A stretch of DNA of 46,705 bases. Source: Anaerolineae bacterium. Lineage in GTDB: Bacteria > Chloroflexota > Anaerolineae > Aggregatilineales > Phototrophicaceae. The translations under genes were made by a program, and so were the position numbers. A model generated the notes under the pieces. It ran no database searches and was not told the origin of the DNA. It worked only from the letters and a program-made list of their open reading frames with translations. Positions 27,885 through 34,987 of this stretch are shown piece after piece (position 1 is the stretch's first letter; each line of letters opens with the position of its first letter). The stretch lies in assembly GCA_022820665.1 (NCBI GenBank), contig JAJEFB010000009.1:1-46705 (forward strand). The letters run 5' to 3'.

Positions 27885-28486
27885 AATACCCTCGTTTCCC
27901 AGTTTTCCCGGCTTCGCGTCCTTTCTCCCGCTGGGTAGCCGACTGTGATCATGCCTTGCGCTTGCCAGTCTGGGGGCAGGTCGAGCGCAGCGCCGACAAG
28001 ATCGGGACAGAAGAGCGGGGCGCAGATCCAGCAAGCGCCCAAGCCAAGACTGCTGGCCATCAGCAGTATATTCTGCCCAGCCATGGCTGTGCTCTGGATC
28101 GCCATGATACGTTCGTAAGCGCTGCGTCTTTCATCGGGATAGGAATCCATATCTGATACGGTCATACAAAGCAAGATCAACAGGGGCGCGGTACTTATCC
28201 GCTCGAAGGAGCGGCTGACGTCTTTTTCGATAACCGGCTCTGGCAGGCCGTCCGCTTCCAAGTCAGCGCGCAGCTTCGCCCCCATGGCGCGCGCAAGATC
28301 TTCTTTCTGCGCTTTTTCGCTGACGATGACGAAGCGCCAAGGCTGCCGGTTATGCGCCGACGGCGCCCAGATCGCCGCCTCCAGCAACTGCTCCAGGATA
28401 CCGTCGGGGATTGGGCGCCTTTGATAGCGCCGCAGGGAGCGCCGCGCGCGAATGAATTTTAGGAGGTCTTGCGGATGAATACCCAC
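27875..28486 (-). CDS. Nitroreductase-family protein, probable dehydro-F420-0 reductase
   Basis: The 203-aa FMN-binding nitroreductase-fold protein has ARRSLRRYQRRPIPDGILEQLLEAAIWAPSAHNRQPWRFVIV (14-54), which carries the FMN-phosphate arginines and resembles the C-terminal half of actinobacterial FbiB. Further FMN contacts are SLGLGACWICAP and GMITVGYPAGE. In FbiB this domain reduces dehydro-F420-0 (made from PEP) and is fused to CofE. Here it is a separate gene between cofE and cofD, as expected for a split FbiB. The start is GTG at 28484-28486. Function is inferred from the domain and context together. Confidence 0.85.
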   Translation of the reverse strand: MGIHPQDLLKFIRARRSLRRYQRRPIPDGILEQLLEAAIWAPSAHNRQPWRFVIVSEKAQKEDLARAMGAKLRADLEADGLPEPVIEKDVSRSFERISTAPLLILLCMTVSDMDSYPDERRSAYERIMAIQSTAMAGQNILLMASSLGLGACWICAPLFCPDLVGAALDLPPDWQAQGMITVGYPAGERTRSRENWETRVLWR

Positions 28487-28500
28487 TGGTCTTTTCTGAT

Positions 28501-29274
28501 CTATCGATACAAATCATTTTCCGGGGCGCGATTCAAATCGGAGGCCAACCCGTGCGGCGCCGTGACATCGATCCCGCGGATGACTATGGCAGGATAACCC
28601 TCGTCAGCCTCTCCGCAAAGCAAATGCGCCGCCGAAGCCACCAGGTCCGCATAGGCTTGCTGCGTCACTTCCAGCTTTCGGCCATATAGATCCGTCCTGC
28701 CTCGCAGATCCTTGACCGCTGCGATCCCCGTGACGCCGATCGCTACTCCTACATTGCCGACGCGAAAGGGACGGCCGTGCGTATCGCTGATAATCACCGC
28801 AACATCGATACCAAGTTCGTCTCGCAGGGCATCCCGCACCGCCGCGGCAGAGGCGTCAGGATCTTGCGGGAGCAGAAGCGCGGCATTGTCGCCACTTTCG
28901 ATATTCGATCGGTCCAGTCCCGAATTGGCGGAAACGAAGCCCAGGCGATGCTGCGTCACTAGCACGCCGCGGCGCTTGCGCGAAACCAGCGCCGCCTCTT
29001 GCAGGACCAGTTCGACCAGCCGCGGATCCTTTTCCGTTTCCGCCGCCAGCGCAGCCGCCGCTGGCGAAACGGATACCTCCGCCAATGATACCTGACGTCC
29101 TTCGGCCTTGGATACAATCTTCGATGAGATGACCAGCACATCTCCGTCCGCCAGCGACAAGCCCGCGGCGCGAGACTTATCCGATATGATCGACGCAATG
29201 TCGTCGCCGGGTTGGATCAGAGGAATATCGGGGATCGCGAATGCGGAAAAAGCGGGGACCTGGCGCACTGTCAT
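28501..29274 (-). CDS. cofE: Coenzyme F420-0:L-glutamate ligase CofE
   Basis: CofE adds gamma-linked glutamates to F420-0 using GTP. The 257-aa protein has IPLIQPGDDIASII (about 17-30), DGDVLVISSKIVSKAEGR, LVTQHRLGFVSANSGLDRSN, VAVIISDTHGRPFRVGNVGVAIGVTG and DLRGRTDLYGRKLEVTQQA, the usual CofE motif order. Length equals stand-alone archaeal CofE and the N-terminal half of FbiB. The start overlaps the fno stop (ATGA), and the nitroreductase gene starts 14 bases downstream. Confidence 0.95.
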   Translation of the reverse strand: MTVRQVPAFSAFAIPDIPLIQPGDDIASIISDKSRAAGLSLADGDVLVISSKIVSKAEGRQVSLAEVSVSPAAAALAAETEKDPRLVELVLQEAALVSRKRRGVLVTQHRLGFVSANSGLDRSNIESGDNAALLLPQDPDASAAAVRDALRDELGIDVAVIISDTHGRPFRVGNVGVAIGVTGIAAVKDLRGRTDLYGRKLEVTQQAYADLVASAAHLLCGEADEGYPAIVIRGIDVTAPHGLASDLNRAPENDLYR

Positions 29275-29948
29275 GTATCCAAGCCGGTGATGCGGATCCC
29301 CGCGCCCTTGACCTTGTAGCTCTTGTTGATGTGCAACAGCAGGGGCGTCAGCGACTCCACCGCCACCGCGTTCTTGAGCGCGCCGGCGTCAATGCCGCGC
29401 ATGCCGGCCGCTTCCGCCAATTCGATGACAGCTGCCTTGGCGGCCGAGTCATCGGCGCAAACCAGCACGTCACAATCGACCGGCTGATCCAACTGCGCAA
29501 GTTTGACCGCGCTGACATTTTGAAAAGCCGCTACCACAGTGACTTCGTCGCCAAGTATGGCCTGCGCTTCCAATGCCGCCGCTCGGCCAGTCGGCAGATT
29601 AACCGCCATGATTTCCGGCGGCTGCAAGGGCACTGTAAGATCAACGACTACCTTGCCGCGGCAGGGGTCCCTAAGGGCTTCCAAAGTGGGCTTGTGGGCA
29701 GAATAAGGTACGCTAAGAACGATCAAGTCGGCGGCGGCGGCGGCGGCGGCATTTGACATCCCGCATAGCAAGTCCTGACCCATTTCAGCGTTCATTTCCG
29801 CCGAGCGCCCAATCGCCTTTTCGGGCGAGCGCGACCCGATGATCACGCGATAGCCGCTTCGCGCCCAGCGCATGGCCAGGCCCGCGCCTTCCTTCCCGGT
29901 GCCGCCCAGGATCGCCAGCGTCGTCTGACTTTCATTCCTGTCTGACAT
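29271..29948 (-). CDS. npdG: NADPH:F420 oxidoreductase (Fno/NpdG)
   Basis: The enzyme exchanges hydride between NADP(H) and F420. The 225-aa product has TLAILGGTGKEGAGLAMRWARSGYRVIIGSRSPEKA, a Rossmann motif with the SR pair that reads the 2'-phosphate of NADP. LIVLSVPYSAHKPTLE, VVVDLTVPL and VVAAFQNVSAVKLAQL are typical of Fno. A (CGG)7 triplet run (29729-29750) encodes a poly-Ala stretch near residue 75. The ATG at 29946-29948 or one six codons upstream (29966) may be used; GAGA-type ribosome sites are weak for both. It is first of the cof run, with a repeat block upstream, and is coupled to cofE by an ATGA overlap. Confidence 0.93.
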   Translation of the reverse strand: MSDRNESQTTLAILGGTGKEGAGLAMRWARSGYRVIIGSRSPEKAIGRSAEMNAEMGQDLLCGMSNAAAAAAADLIVLSVPYSAHKPTLEALRDPCRGKVVVDLTVPLQPPEIMAVNLPTGRAAALEAQAILGDEVTVVAAFQNVSAVKLAQLDQPVDCDVLVCADDSAAKAAVIELAEAAGMRGIDAGALKNAVAVESLTPLLLHINKSYKVKGAGIRITGLDT

Positions 29949-30039
29949 GACTTGTCTTTCTCTCATTTAATAGACCACCACGCAAGCTAAGTAAATCCAA
30001 GTTTGTCATTTTTCTCTGCGCCCTCTGCGCCTCTTTTTT

Positions 30040-30121
30040 AATAAACCGCGTCGCTCATGCGACGAGAAGGTTTATTATTTTGTGTGAGCGCGGCAGACCT
30101 TTTCGCTGCCGCCGAGCGGCT
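30040..30121 (+). repeat. Dispersed ~90-bp repeat, copy D
   Basis: It starts AATAAACCGCGTCGCTCATG and ends GCTGCCGCCGAGCGGCT. It contains the perfect hairpin GTCGC-TCAT-GCGAC. It is about ten bases shorter than the full copies in its second half. It lies in the fno/ssnA spacer in the opposite orientation to both genes. Confidence 0.85.
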
Positions 30122-30158
30122 GTGGTGATTTTCTTTACTTTGTTGGAAAAGCTTAGAG

Positions 30159-30228
30159 CAGAAGGATTATTGTTTTCTGTGAGCGCGACATTCCCGGGAC
30201 CTTTTCGCCAGCTAGGCGCAGAGCGGCT
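30159..30228 (+). repeat. Dispersed ~90-bp repeat, copy E (5'-truncated)
   Basis: It starts GCAGAAGGATTATTG and ends CAGCTAGGCGCAGAGCGGCT, lacking the first hairpin. It lies 38 bases after copy D in the same orientation, a tandem pair at the 3' end of ssnA. The 29949-30247 spacer holds nothing else but a short ctctgcgccctctgcgcctc tract (30015-30034). Confidence 0.8.
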
Positions 30229-30247
30229 ATTTCAATTGGCAACAGCG

Positions 30248-31600
30248 CTAGGATTGTATAGCAAGTTCGGCATTTCGCGTATACCGCTCCCAAACCTCCG
30301 GCGCCAGAGCCAGCGCCTCGGCGGCGATCTCCGCTTCGTCCAGAACCAGAATCTCTCGATCGCGCATCAGCAGCTTGCCGTCGCATATTGTACTTGTCAC
30401 CATCGATGATTCGAAACCAAAAAGCAAATGCCAGGGCAAGTTGCCCGCGTTCAGGGGCGTGAAGGGCTGGTAATCAACGAAGATCAGGTCCGCTTGCGCT
30501 CCCGGCGTAATTTGCCCAATCACGCTGCCCGGGAAGAATCGCTCGACCAGACGAGCGTTGTTTTCCCAAGCCATTTTGGCGATATGAATTCCGTTTGCGG
30601 CGCGCGGATCCCTCTGAACCACTTTGTGCAAGAGGTAGGCGGTTTTCCATTCCGCCCACATATTGTTGCTGAATCCATCATTGCCTAAACAGAGCTTGAG
30701 GTCATCCGCGAGCAGGCCGTCTATATCAGCCGCGCCCACGCCGTTATTCATATTGGAGCGCGGCTGATGGCTGATCCACACGCCCCGCGCGCGCAAGATC
30801 TCTCGTTCCTCCTGGTCGATATGCACACAGTGGGCGGCGATGGTATTTTCGCGCCAGATACCATACTCATCCAGGCGCTGGACAACTCGCTTGCCGCTGC
30901 GATCCAGGCTATCTTGCTCGTCCGCTTCATGCTCGGCAACGTGAATATGGTAGCCGCAGTCGGCGGGGGCCGATTCCGCGCAAGCGCGCAAACTGGTCTC
31001 ATTGAGCGTCAAACTGGCGTGCAAGCCAAAGGCGCCGCGCAGCCTCGGGTGCTCGGCGGACGTCTTCATGAAGCGCAGGTTCTCGTTGATGCCCGCTTCC
31101 ATCTTGTCCATGCCGTCGCGGTCGGTAACTTCGTAACAGAGAATGGCGCGCAATCCCGCTTGATCGACGGCCTCGGCAATTGTGTCGAGGCTGCCGGCGA
31201 TGTAATTAGGACTGGCATGGTGATCGACCAGACTGGTGGTCCCGTGCTTGATGGCATCCAGCAAACAGACCAGGGCGCTGCTACGGACGCTCTCGCTGTC
31301 AAGCGCCTTATCCAGCGGCCACCACAGCCGCTCCAGGATTTGCGGAAAATCGCGCGGCGGGGGGCCGGGTATGGCCATTCCCCGCGCGTACGCGCCGTAA
31401 AAATGCGTATGCGCGCAAATATTGCCCGGCATCACGTATTGACCTTTCGCGTCCAGCCGCTCAATCCCCGGATGATCGCGCAGCAGGTCTTGATTGCGCC
31501 CGACCGCAGCTATCTGATCTTCTTCGATCAAGATGGCGCTGTCCGCGAGTACGCTCGCGTCTTTTCCTAGGGTAATAACCTGCGCATTCGTGATTAGCAT
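30248..31600 (-). CDS. ssnA: SsnA-type amidohydrolase
   Basis: The 450-aa metal-dependent hydrolase of the cyclic-amidine deaminase superfamily is close to E. coli SsnA. Shared blocks include VMPGNICAHTHFYGAYARG (metal ligands H64, H66), RLWWPLDKALDSES, GTTSLVDHHASPNYIAGSLDTI, AGLRAILCYEVTDRDG, HIHVAEHEAD and SHQPRSNMNN, with the metal aspartate in LGNDGFSNNM. SsnA belongs to the E. coli purine/urate gene cluster; its exact reaction there is not certain to me. GGAGGG precedes the ATG at 31598-31600. It lies 47 bases after the 147-aa hypothetical gene and upstream of the cof/xdh run, separated by repeat copies D and E. Confidence 0.87.
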   Translation of the reverse strand: MLITNAQVITLGKDASVLADSAILIEEDQIAAVGRNQDLLRDHPGIERLDAKGQYVMPGNICAHTHFYGAYARGMAIPGPPPRDFPQILERLWWPLDKALDSESVRSSALVCLLDAIKHGTTSLVDHHASPNYIAGSLDTIAEAVDQAGLRAILCYEVTDRDGMDKMEAGINENLRFMKTSAEHPRLRGAFGLHASLTLNETSLRACAESAPADCGYHIHVAEHEADEQDSLDRSGKRVVQRLDEYGIWRENTIAAHCVHIDQEEREILRARGVWISHQPRSNMNNGVGAADIDGLLADDLKLCLGNDGFSNNMWAEWKTAYLLHKVVQRDPRAANGIHIAKMAWENNARLVERFFPGSVIGQITPGAQADLIFVDYQPFTPLNAGNLPWHLLFGFESSMVTSTICDGKLLMRDREILVLDEAEIAAEALALAPEVWERYTRNAELAIQS

Positions 31601-31647
31601 CTTCCGACCCTCCGCTTCAGAATCGCGACAGCCAGGGAGCGCCGCGC

Positions 31648-32091
31648 TCAGTTGCCCAGCGCATAATAAATCCGATCGACATAAAAGGGCGCGTCGCTGT
31701 ATAGATCGGGAATCGAATCGGCGCTGGTGAATCGATCCCAGGTGGTTCTTATGAAACTGATCGAGCGCCTTGGCTCGTTCGCGATCGGCGGGTCCTTTTC
31801 GATCAAGCGACGGAATTGCACCTTGTAATACAGCTCTTCAGAACGCGACCCTTCTTCCGGCAGCAAATCCCGGCGCCGCGCCAGCTCGACCCCGGTGATG
31901 CGCGCAAAGGCGGCAATGGCGCCGCCCGCTTCGCCGAATGCGCCGGCGCTCAGAAAAAGCGCGATGTATTCAGCGTTGATCCCCCGCGGCATTTGCCGCT
32001 GGGGGATGCGGTACCAATGCCGTCGGCGGGCAATTTCGAGGTCTTTTACACGTTTGACAACGCCGACCAAGACGCGGTCGTCTGCATACAT
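31648..32091 (-). CDS. Hypothetical 147-aa protein
   Basis: I do not recognise this family. The protein is small and basic at the start: VLVGVVKRVKDLEIARRRHWYRIPQRQMP, then a hydrophobic Ala/Gly-rich stretch (EYIALFLSAGAFGEAGGAIAAFARI, about 40-64) and a C-terminal FIRTTWDRFTSADSIPDLY. The Ala/Gly stretch is not a convincing membrane helix. The start at 32089-32091 (MYADDRV, GAGAAG upstream) is chosen because the longer reading begins inside repeat copy F1 (MRREGLLFYV) and is an artefact. It is probably cotranscribed with ssnA, 47 bases downstream. Confidence 0.65.
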   Translation of the reverse strand: MYADDRVLVGVVKRVKDLEIARRRHWYRIPQRQMPRGINAEYIALFLSAGAFGEAGGAIAAFARITGVELARRRDLLPEEGSRSEELYYKVQFRRLIEKDPPIANEPRRSISFIRTTWDRFTSADSIPDLYSDAPFYVDRIYYALGN

Positions 32092-32130
32092 GTTTCTTCT
32101 CAATCGCTCAGCGGCAGCGCAACGAACTGC

Positions 32131-32184
32131 AACGCTCACGTAAAATAACAAGCCTTCTCGTCGCATGAGCGACGCGGTTTATTA
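32131..32184 (-). repeat. Dispersed ~90-bp repeat, copy F1 (partial)
   Basis: It reads AACGCTCACGTAAAATAACA to GCATGAGCGACGCGGTTTATT in plus coordinates. It is the hairpin-bearing half of the element, with the other half lost or scrambled (32100-32130). It lies upstream of the 147-aa gene. Confidence 0.8.
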
Positions 32185-32188
32185 GAAT

Positions 32189-32280
32189 AGCCGCTCGGCG
32201 CGTAACCGGCGAATTGTCCACAAGAATGTCGCGTTCACAAGATACAACAAGCCTTCTCCCTGCCTGAGCAAGGGGTTTGC
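32189..32280 (-). repeat. Dispersed ~90-bp repeat, copy F2
   Basis: It starts AGCCGCTCGGCGCGTAACC and ends TGAGCAAGGGGTTTGC. It is full length, with the terminal hairpin part diverged (CTGCCTGAGCAAG). It is in tandem with copy F1, right after the stop of the PLP-enzyme gene at 32292. Confidence 0.8.
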
Positions 32281-32291
32281 AAAAAAGAGAT

Positions 32292-33686
32292 CTAGCGAAT
32301 CGCGCCCCTCCGCTCGCGTTGTGCCAGCAATCGTTTGTCAATCTCCCCAACGCGTTCCTGATGGCCGATCCACCAAGCGGGATCGCGCTGCGCGTCGAGC
32401 GCCGCTACTGATTTTCCTTGTTGTTCGACCCAGGTATAGTATTTGAGATTATGCCAGCGTTGGCGCGCCTCCCGGCTGCCCTCTTGCACCCAATCCAGCC
32501 CGGCGCGGTGAAAGCCCCCGTCGACAATCGCCGTCGCCTCGGCCTCGTCCAGCGGACCCTGAGCATCCCGCAGGGTCGCCAGCACTGATCCGTATCTTTC
32601 CATGGCGTCTGTGGCCACCGTCACCACGACATCCTCCGAGGACATGTCATAGAATTTGGCTGTTTTGATCGCGCCAATAATATTGCAGATGCCGCTGATG
32701 CCCAGGGTCTCGGCCAGGCATTGGACCTGAGCCTCGTCTATGCCAAAACGGCGCGTCAAGGTTTGACGACCCGTTTCTTCCGCCAGCAGACGCAGGCCCC
32801 TGAGACAGTCCCTGTCATCAATTGCCATCAGCGCGTCCATATTGAGCACGTTGTGGATCCAGGTGACATGTTTGTCGCCGATGCCCTGGATCTCGTGGGC
32901 GCCATAACCGTTGTTATACAAGGTGGGACACTGTATGGGTTCCAGACCAATAATCTTGTGATCGGGCCAGACCTGCTTGAGCCGATCGCCCGCGGCAATC
33001 GTGCCAGCGCTGCCCATAGCCGAAACGTATGCCGAGATCCGGCCTTTACCGATGCCTTTGCGCTGCAAATCGCCCGCCAATTCGACAATCGTATTGCCGG
33101 TCACATGATAATGAAAGCGATAATTGCCCATCACCTCAAATTGATTGAGAATGCGGATATTGGGATCGCTGGCGCGCAGTCGCTTGACCTCATCATAGAT
33201 TTCCTTGACGTTGCTTTCGCTGCCCGCCGTGCGTATGATGCGCGCGCCATAAGTCCTGATGCGTTCAAAACGTTCCTGGCTCATTTCCTCCGGCAAGACC
33301 ACGATGCTGTCGTATTCCATCCGGCAGCCGATGAAGGCGCCGCCAATGCCGTAATTCCCGGTGGAAGGCCAAACCAGCGTATGCAGAGCCGGATCCACCT
33401 CGCCCATTAACTGCATCTCGAGCAGCACAGAATAAGCCGCCCCGACCTTGTGGCTGCCTGAAGGGAAGCGACCGCCGCAGATCAAAACAATCTCGGCCTC
33501 CACGCCGGTTAAAGCCTTGGGCAGGACCAAGTGATAGATCTCGTCATTCGGGTCGCGCCAAGTGATGTTGTAGAGATTAAGCGGATTTAAGGGATCCGCA
33601 TCCAAAGCGGCAACCGCATCCGCTCGCACTGCCGGATTGATCTTCTGCGGATGCAACATCTCTTCAAAGGTCGGCCCCGTAACCAT
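32292..33686 (-). CDS. PLP-dependent fold-type II enzyme (cysteine synthase/lyase-like)
   Basis: The 464-aa enzyme has unknown substrate. The PLP lysine is K80 in FPSGSHKVGAAY. The phosphate-side motif is STGNYGIGGAFIGCRM (about 108-123), and AMGSAGTIAAGDRLK is the usual glycine-rich loop. The first 60 residues and the C-terminal 80 are extensions beyond cysteine synthase. Fold-type II includes diaminopropionate ammonia-lyase (YgeX), threonine synthase and cysteine synthase. The sequence is not clearly YgeX, yet the neighbouring ygeW, ygeY and carbamate kinase genes would need such a lyase, so this is one of two candidates. A strong AGGAG precedes the ATG at 33684-33686. It is the last gene of the 42898-32292 run. 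Confidence 0.8.
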   Translation of the reverse strand: MVTGPTFEEMLHPQKINPAVRADAVAALDADPLNPLNLYNITWRDPNDEIYHLVLPKALTGVEAEIVLICGGRFPSGSHKVGAAYSVLLEMQLMGEVDPALHTLVWPSTGNYGIGGAFIGCRMEYDSIVVLPEEMSQERFERIRTYGARIIRTAGSESNVKEIYDEVKRLRASDPNIRILNQFEVMGNYRFHYHVTGNTIVELAGDLQRKGIGKGRISAYVSAMGSAGTIAAGDRLKQVWPDHKIIGLEPIQCPTLYNNGYGAHEIQGIGDKHVTWIHNVLNMDALMAIDDRDCLRGLRLLAEETGRQTLTRRFGIDEAQVQCLAETLGISGICNIIGAIKTAKFYDMSSEDVVVTVATDAMERYGSVLATLRDAQGPLDEAEATAIVDGGFHRAGLDWVQEGSREARQRWHNLKYYTWVEQQGKSVAALDAQRDPAWWIGHQERVGEIDKRLLAQRERRGAIR

Positions 33687-33710
33687 ATTTTCTCCTCGCG
33701 CTACTTCCCG

Positions 33711-33956
33711 TTAGTCGTCTGGACCCGCGTCGATCTCCAATTGCTGTTCCAGCACGCGCATTTCATTTTGTACCTCAGTCCGGTGGCGCGCCAATTCTCG
33801 ATAGGCCTCGAAATCAGCCTCCGACATCGACTCGGTGCCGCCGTCATGGCGCATGATCAAATCATCTATCCGCTTGTCCAGGGTTTCATAATCCCCGACC
33901 AGTTCTCGATAGCGCTGTACCAGCTTGAGCTGCTCCGACTTTTGCGACTGGCTCAT
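33711..33956 (-). CDS. Small coiled-coil protein, unknown function
   Basis: The 81-aa, highly charged product has heptad-like spacing of Leu/Val/Ile through most of its length (LKLVQRYRELVGDYETLDKRI, then FEAYRELARHRTEVQNEMRVLEQQL). It has no membrane segment and no Cys. ATG overlaps the glycosyltransferase stop (ATGA), and the PLP gene starts 24 bases downstream. Codon use and spacing support a real gene. No family is recognised; it may be a scaffold or partner of the glycosyltransferase. Confidence 0.7.
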   Translation of the reverse strand: MSQSQKSEQLKLVQRYRELVGDYETLDKRIDDLIMRHDGGTESMSEADFEAYRELARHRTEVQNEMRVLEQQLEIDAGPDD

Positions 33957-34987
33957 GCCAGTCCTTTCGGGGGCTCGCCGACGCCATCCACTTGGCTTGG
34001 ACCGGGAGTTTCGGCTCGATCGACCCGCTGGTTCCGCAGGCTTGGCTCGCTGATCCCGGCCGTAGAAGCCACTACGTAGAGGGGCCTGCCGCGCGTTTCG
34101 TCATAGGTGCGGGCGACATATTGACCGAGGATAAACAAGAAGAACAACTGGAATGAACTCAGCAACAAGAGCAATACGATGGTGCTCGCTTGCCCGCCAA
34201 AAAATTCTTCGCCCATTGTGATGCGCAAAACGGAAATCACGATTCCAACCAGAAGCGACAAAATCCCCAATATCAAACTAATATACAGCATGATCTGCAA
34301 AGGGAAAAACGAAAAACTGGTGACGGCGTCAAGCGCGAAGGCGATCATCTTGCGCAATGGATACTTGGTTTCTCCCCAGACGCGCTTTTCGCGGGCGTAA
34401 GGCACCCCAGTCTGTCTGTAGCCGACCCAACTGGTCATGCCTCTGATGAAGCGATGGCGTTCGCGCATTTGCCGCAGCACGGCAGCCACCTTGGCGTCCA
34501 TCAGCCGGAAATCTCCCGTATCAACCGGAATACTGACATCTGTGATACGATGGATCATGCGATAAAACAATTTGGCGCTGGTCCTTTTCAGGAAGCTCTC
34601 GCCCTTGCGCTCGGTACGCACAGCGTAAACGACATCGTATCCTTCTTTCCATTTGGCGATCAGCTGGGGAATGACCGCCGGCGGATCTTGCAGGTCGGCA
34701 TCGATGAGCACCACTGCCGAACCAGAGGCGTAATCAACGCCGGCGGTCACGGCAATCTGGTGGCCGAAATTGCGAGCGAAACTGATGATCTTGATCCGAC
34801 GGTCGGCATCCGCCAATTGCTCCATTATTTCCTGCGAGCCGTCGACGCTGCCGTCGTTGACGAGCAGCAATTCCCAGGCCTCGCCGGTGGAATCCAGCGC
34901 CGCCTGAACTTCCTCATAGAATCTGCGCAGATTGCCGGCCTCGTTGTAGACCGGCGCCACGATCGAGTAGCGAGGTTTCTCAGCCAT
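33953..34987 (-). CDS. Membrane glycosyltransferase family 2 (GtrB/ArnC/Dpm1-like)
   Basis: The 344-aa protein transfers a sugar from NDP-sugar to polyprenyl phosphate at the inner membrane. Its GT-A domain is at 1-220, with YSIVAPVYNEAGNL (7-20), LLLVNDGSVDGS, metal-binding LIDADLQDPP and VDTGDFRLMD. KRVWGETKYPLRK precedes two membrane helices (about 235-262 and 275-300) and a final YDETRGRPLYVV, as in GtrB and ArnC. A disordered Pro-rich tail follows. The start overlaps the upstream threonine-synthase-like gene by eight bases. It has no evident purine role; the operon position may be a by-product of gene shuffling. Confidence 0.92.
   Translation of the reverse strand: MAEKPRYSIVAPVYNEAGNLRRFYEEVQAALDSTGEAWELLLVNDGSVDGSQEIMEQLADADRRIKIISFARNFGHQIAVTAGVDYASGSAVVLIDADLQDPPAVIPQLIAKWKEGYDVVYAVRTERKGESFLKRTSAKLFYRMIHRITDVSIPVDTGDFRLMDAKVAAVLRQMRERHRFIRGMTSWVGYRQTGVPYAREKRVWGETKYPLRKMIAFALDAVTSFSFFPLQIMLYISLILGILSLLVGIVISVLRITMGEEFFGGQASTIVLLLLLSSFQLFFLFILGQYVARTYDETRGRPLYVVASTAGISEPSLRNQRVDRAETPGPSQVDGVGEPPKGLA

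Noticed and set aside
32092..32166. N-terminal extension (MRREGLLFYV...) of the 147-aa hypothetical protein
   Set aside because: The extension is translated from repeat copy F1 and the same words appear from other copies. The internal ATG has a better ribosome site.
32221..32256. Possible third Rex box (GCGTTCACAAG) in repeat copy F2
   Set aside because: Only the right half matches. The left half has many mismatches and the sequence is part of the dispersed repeat.
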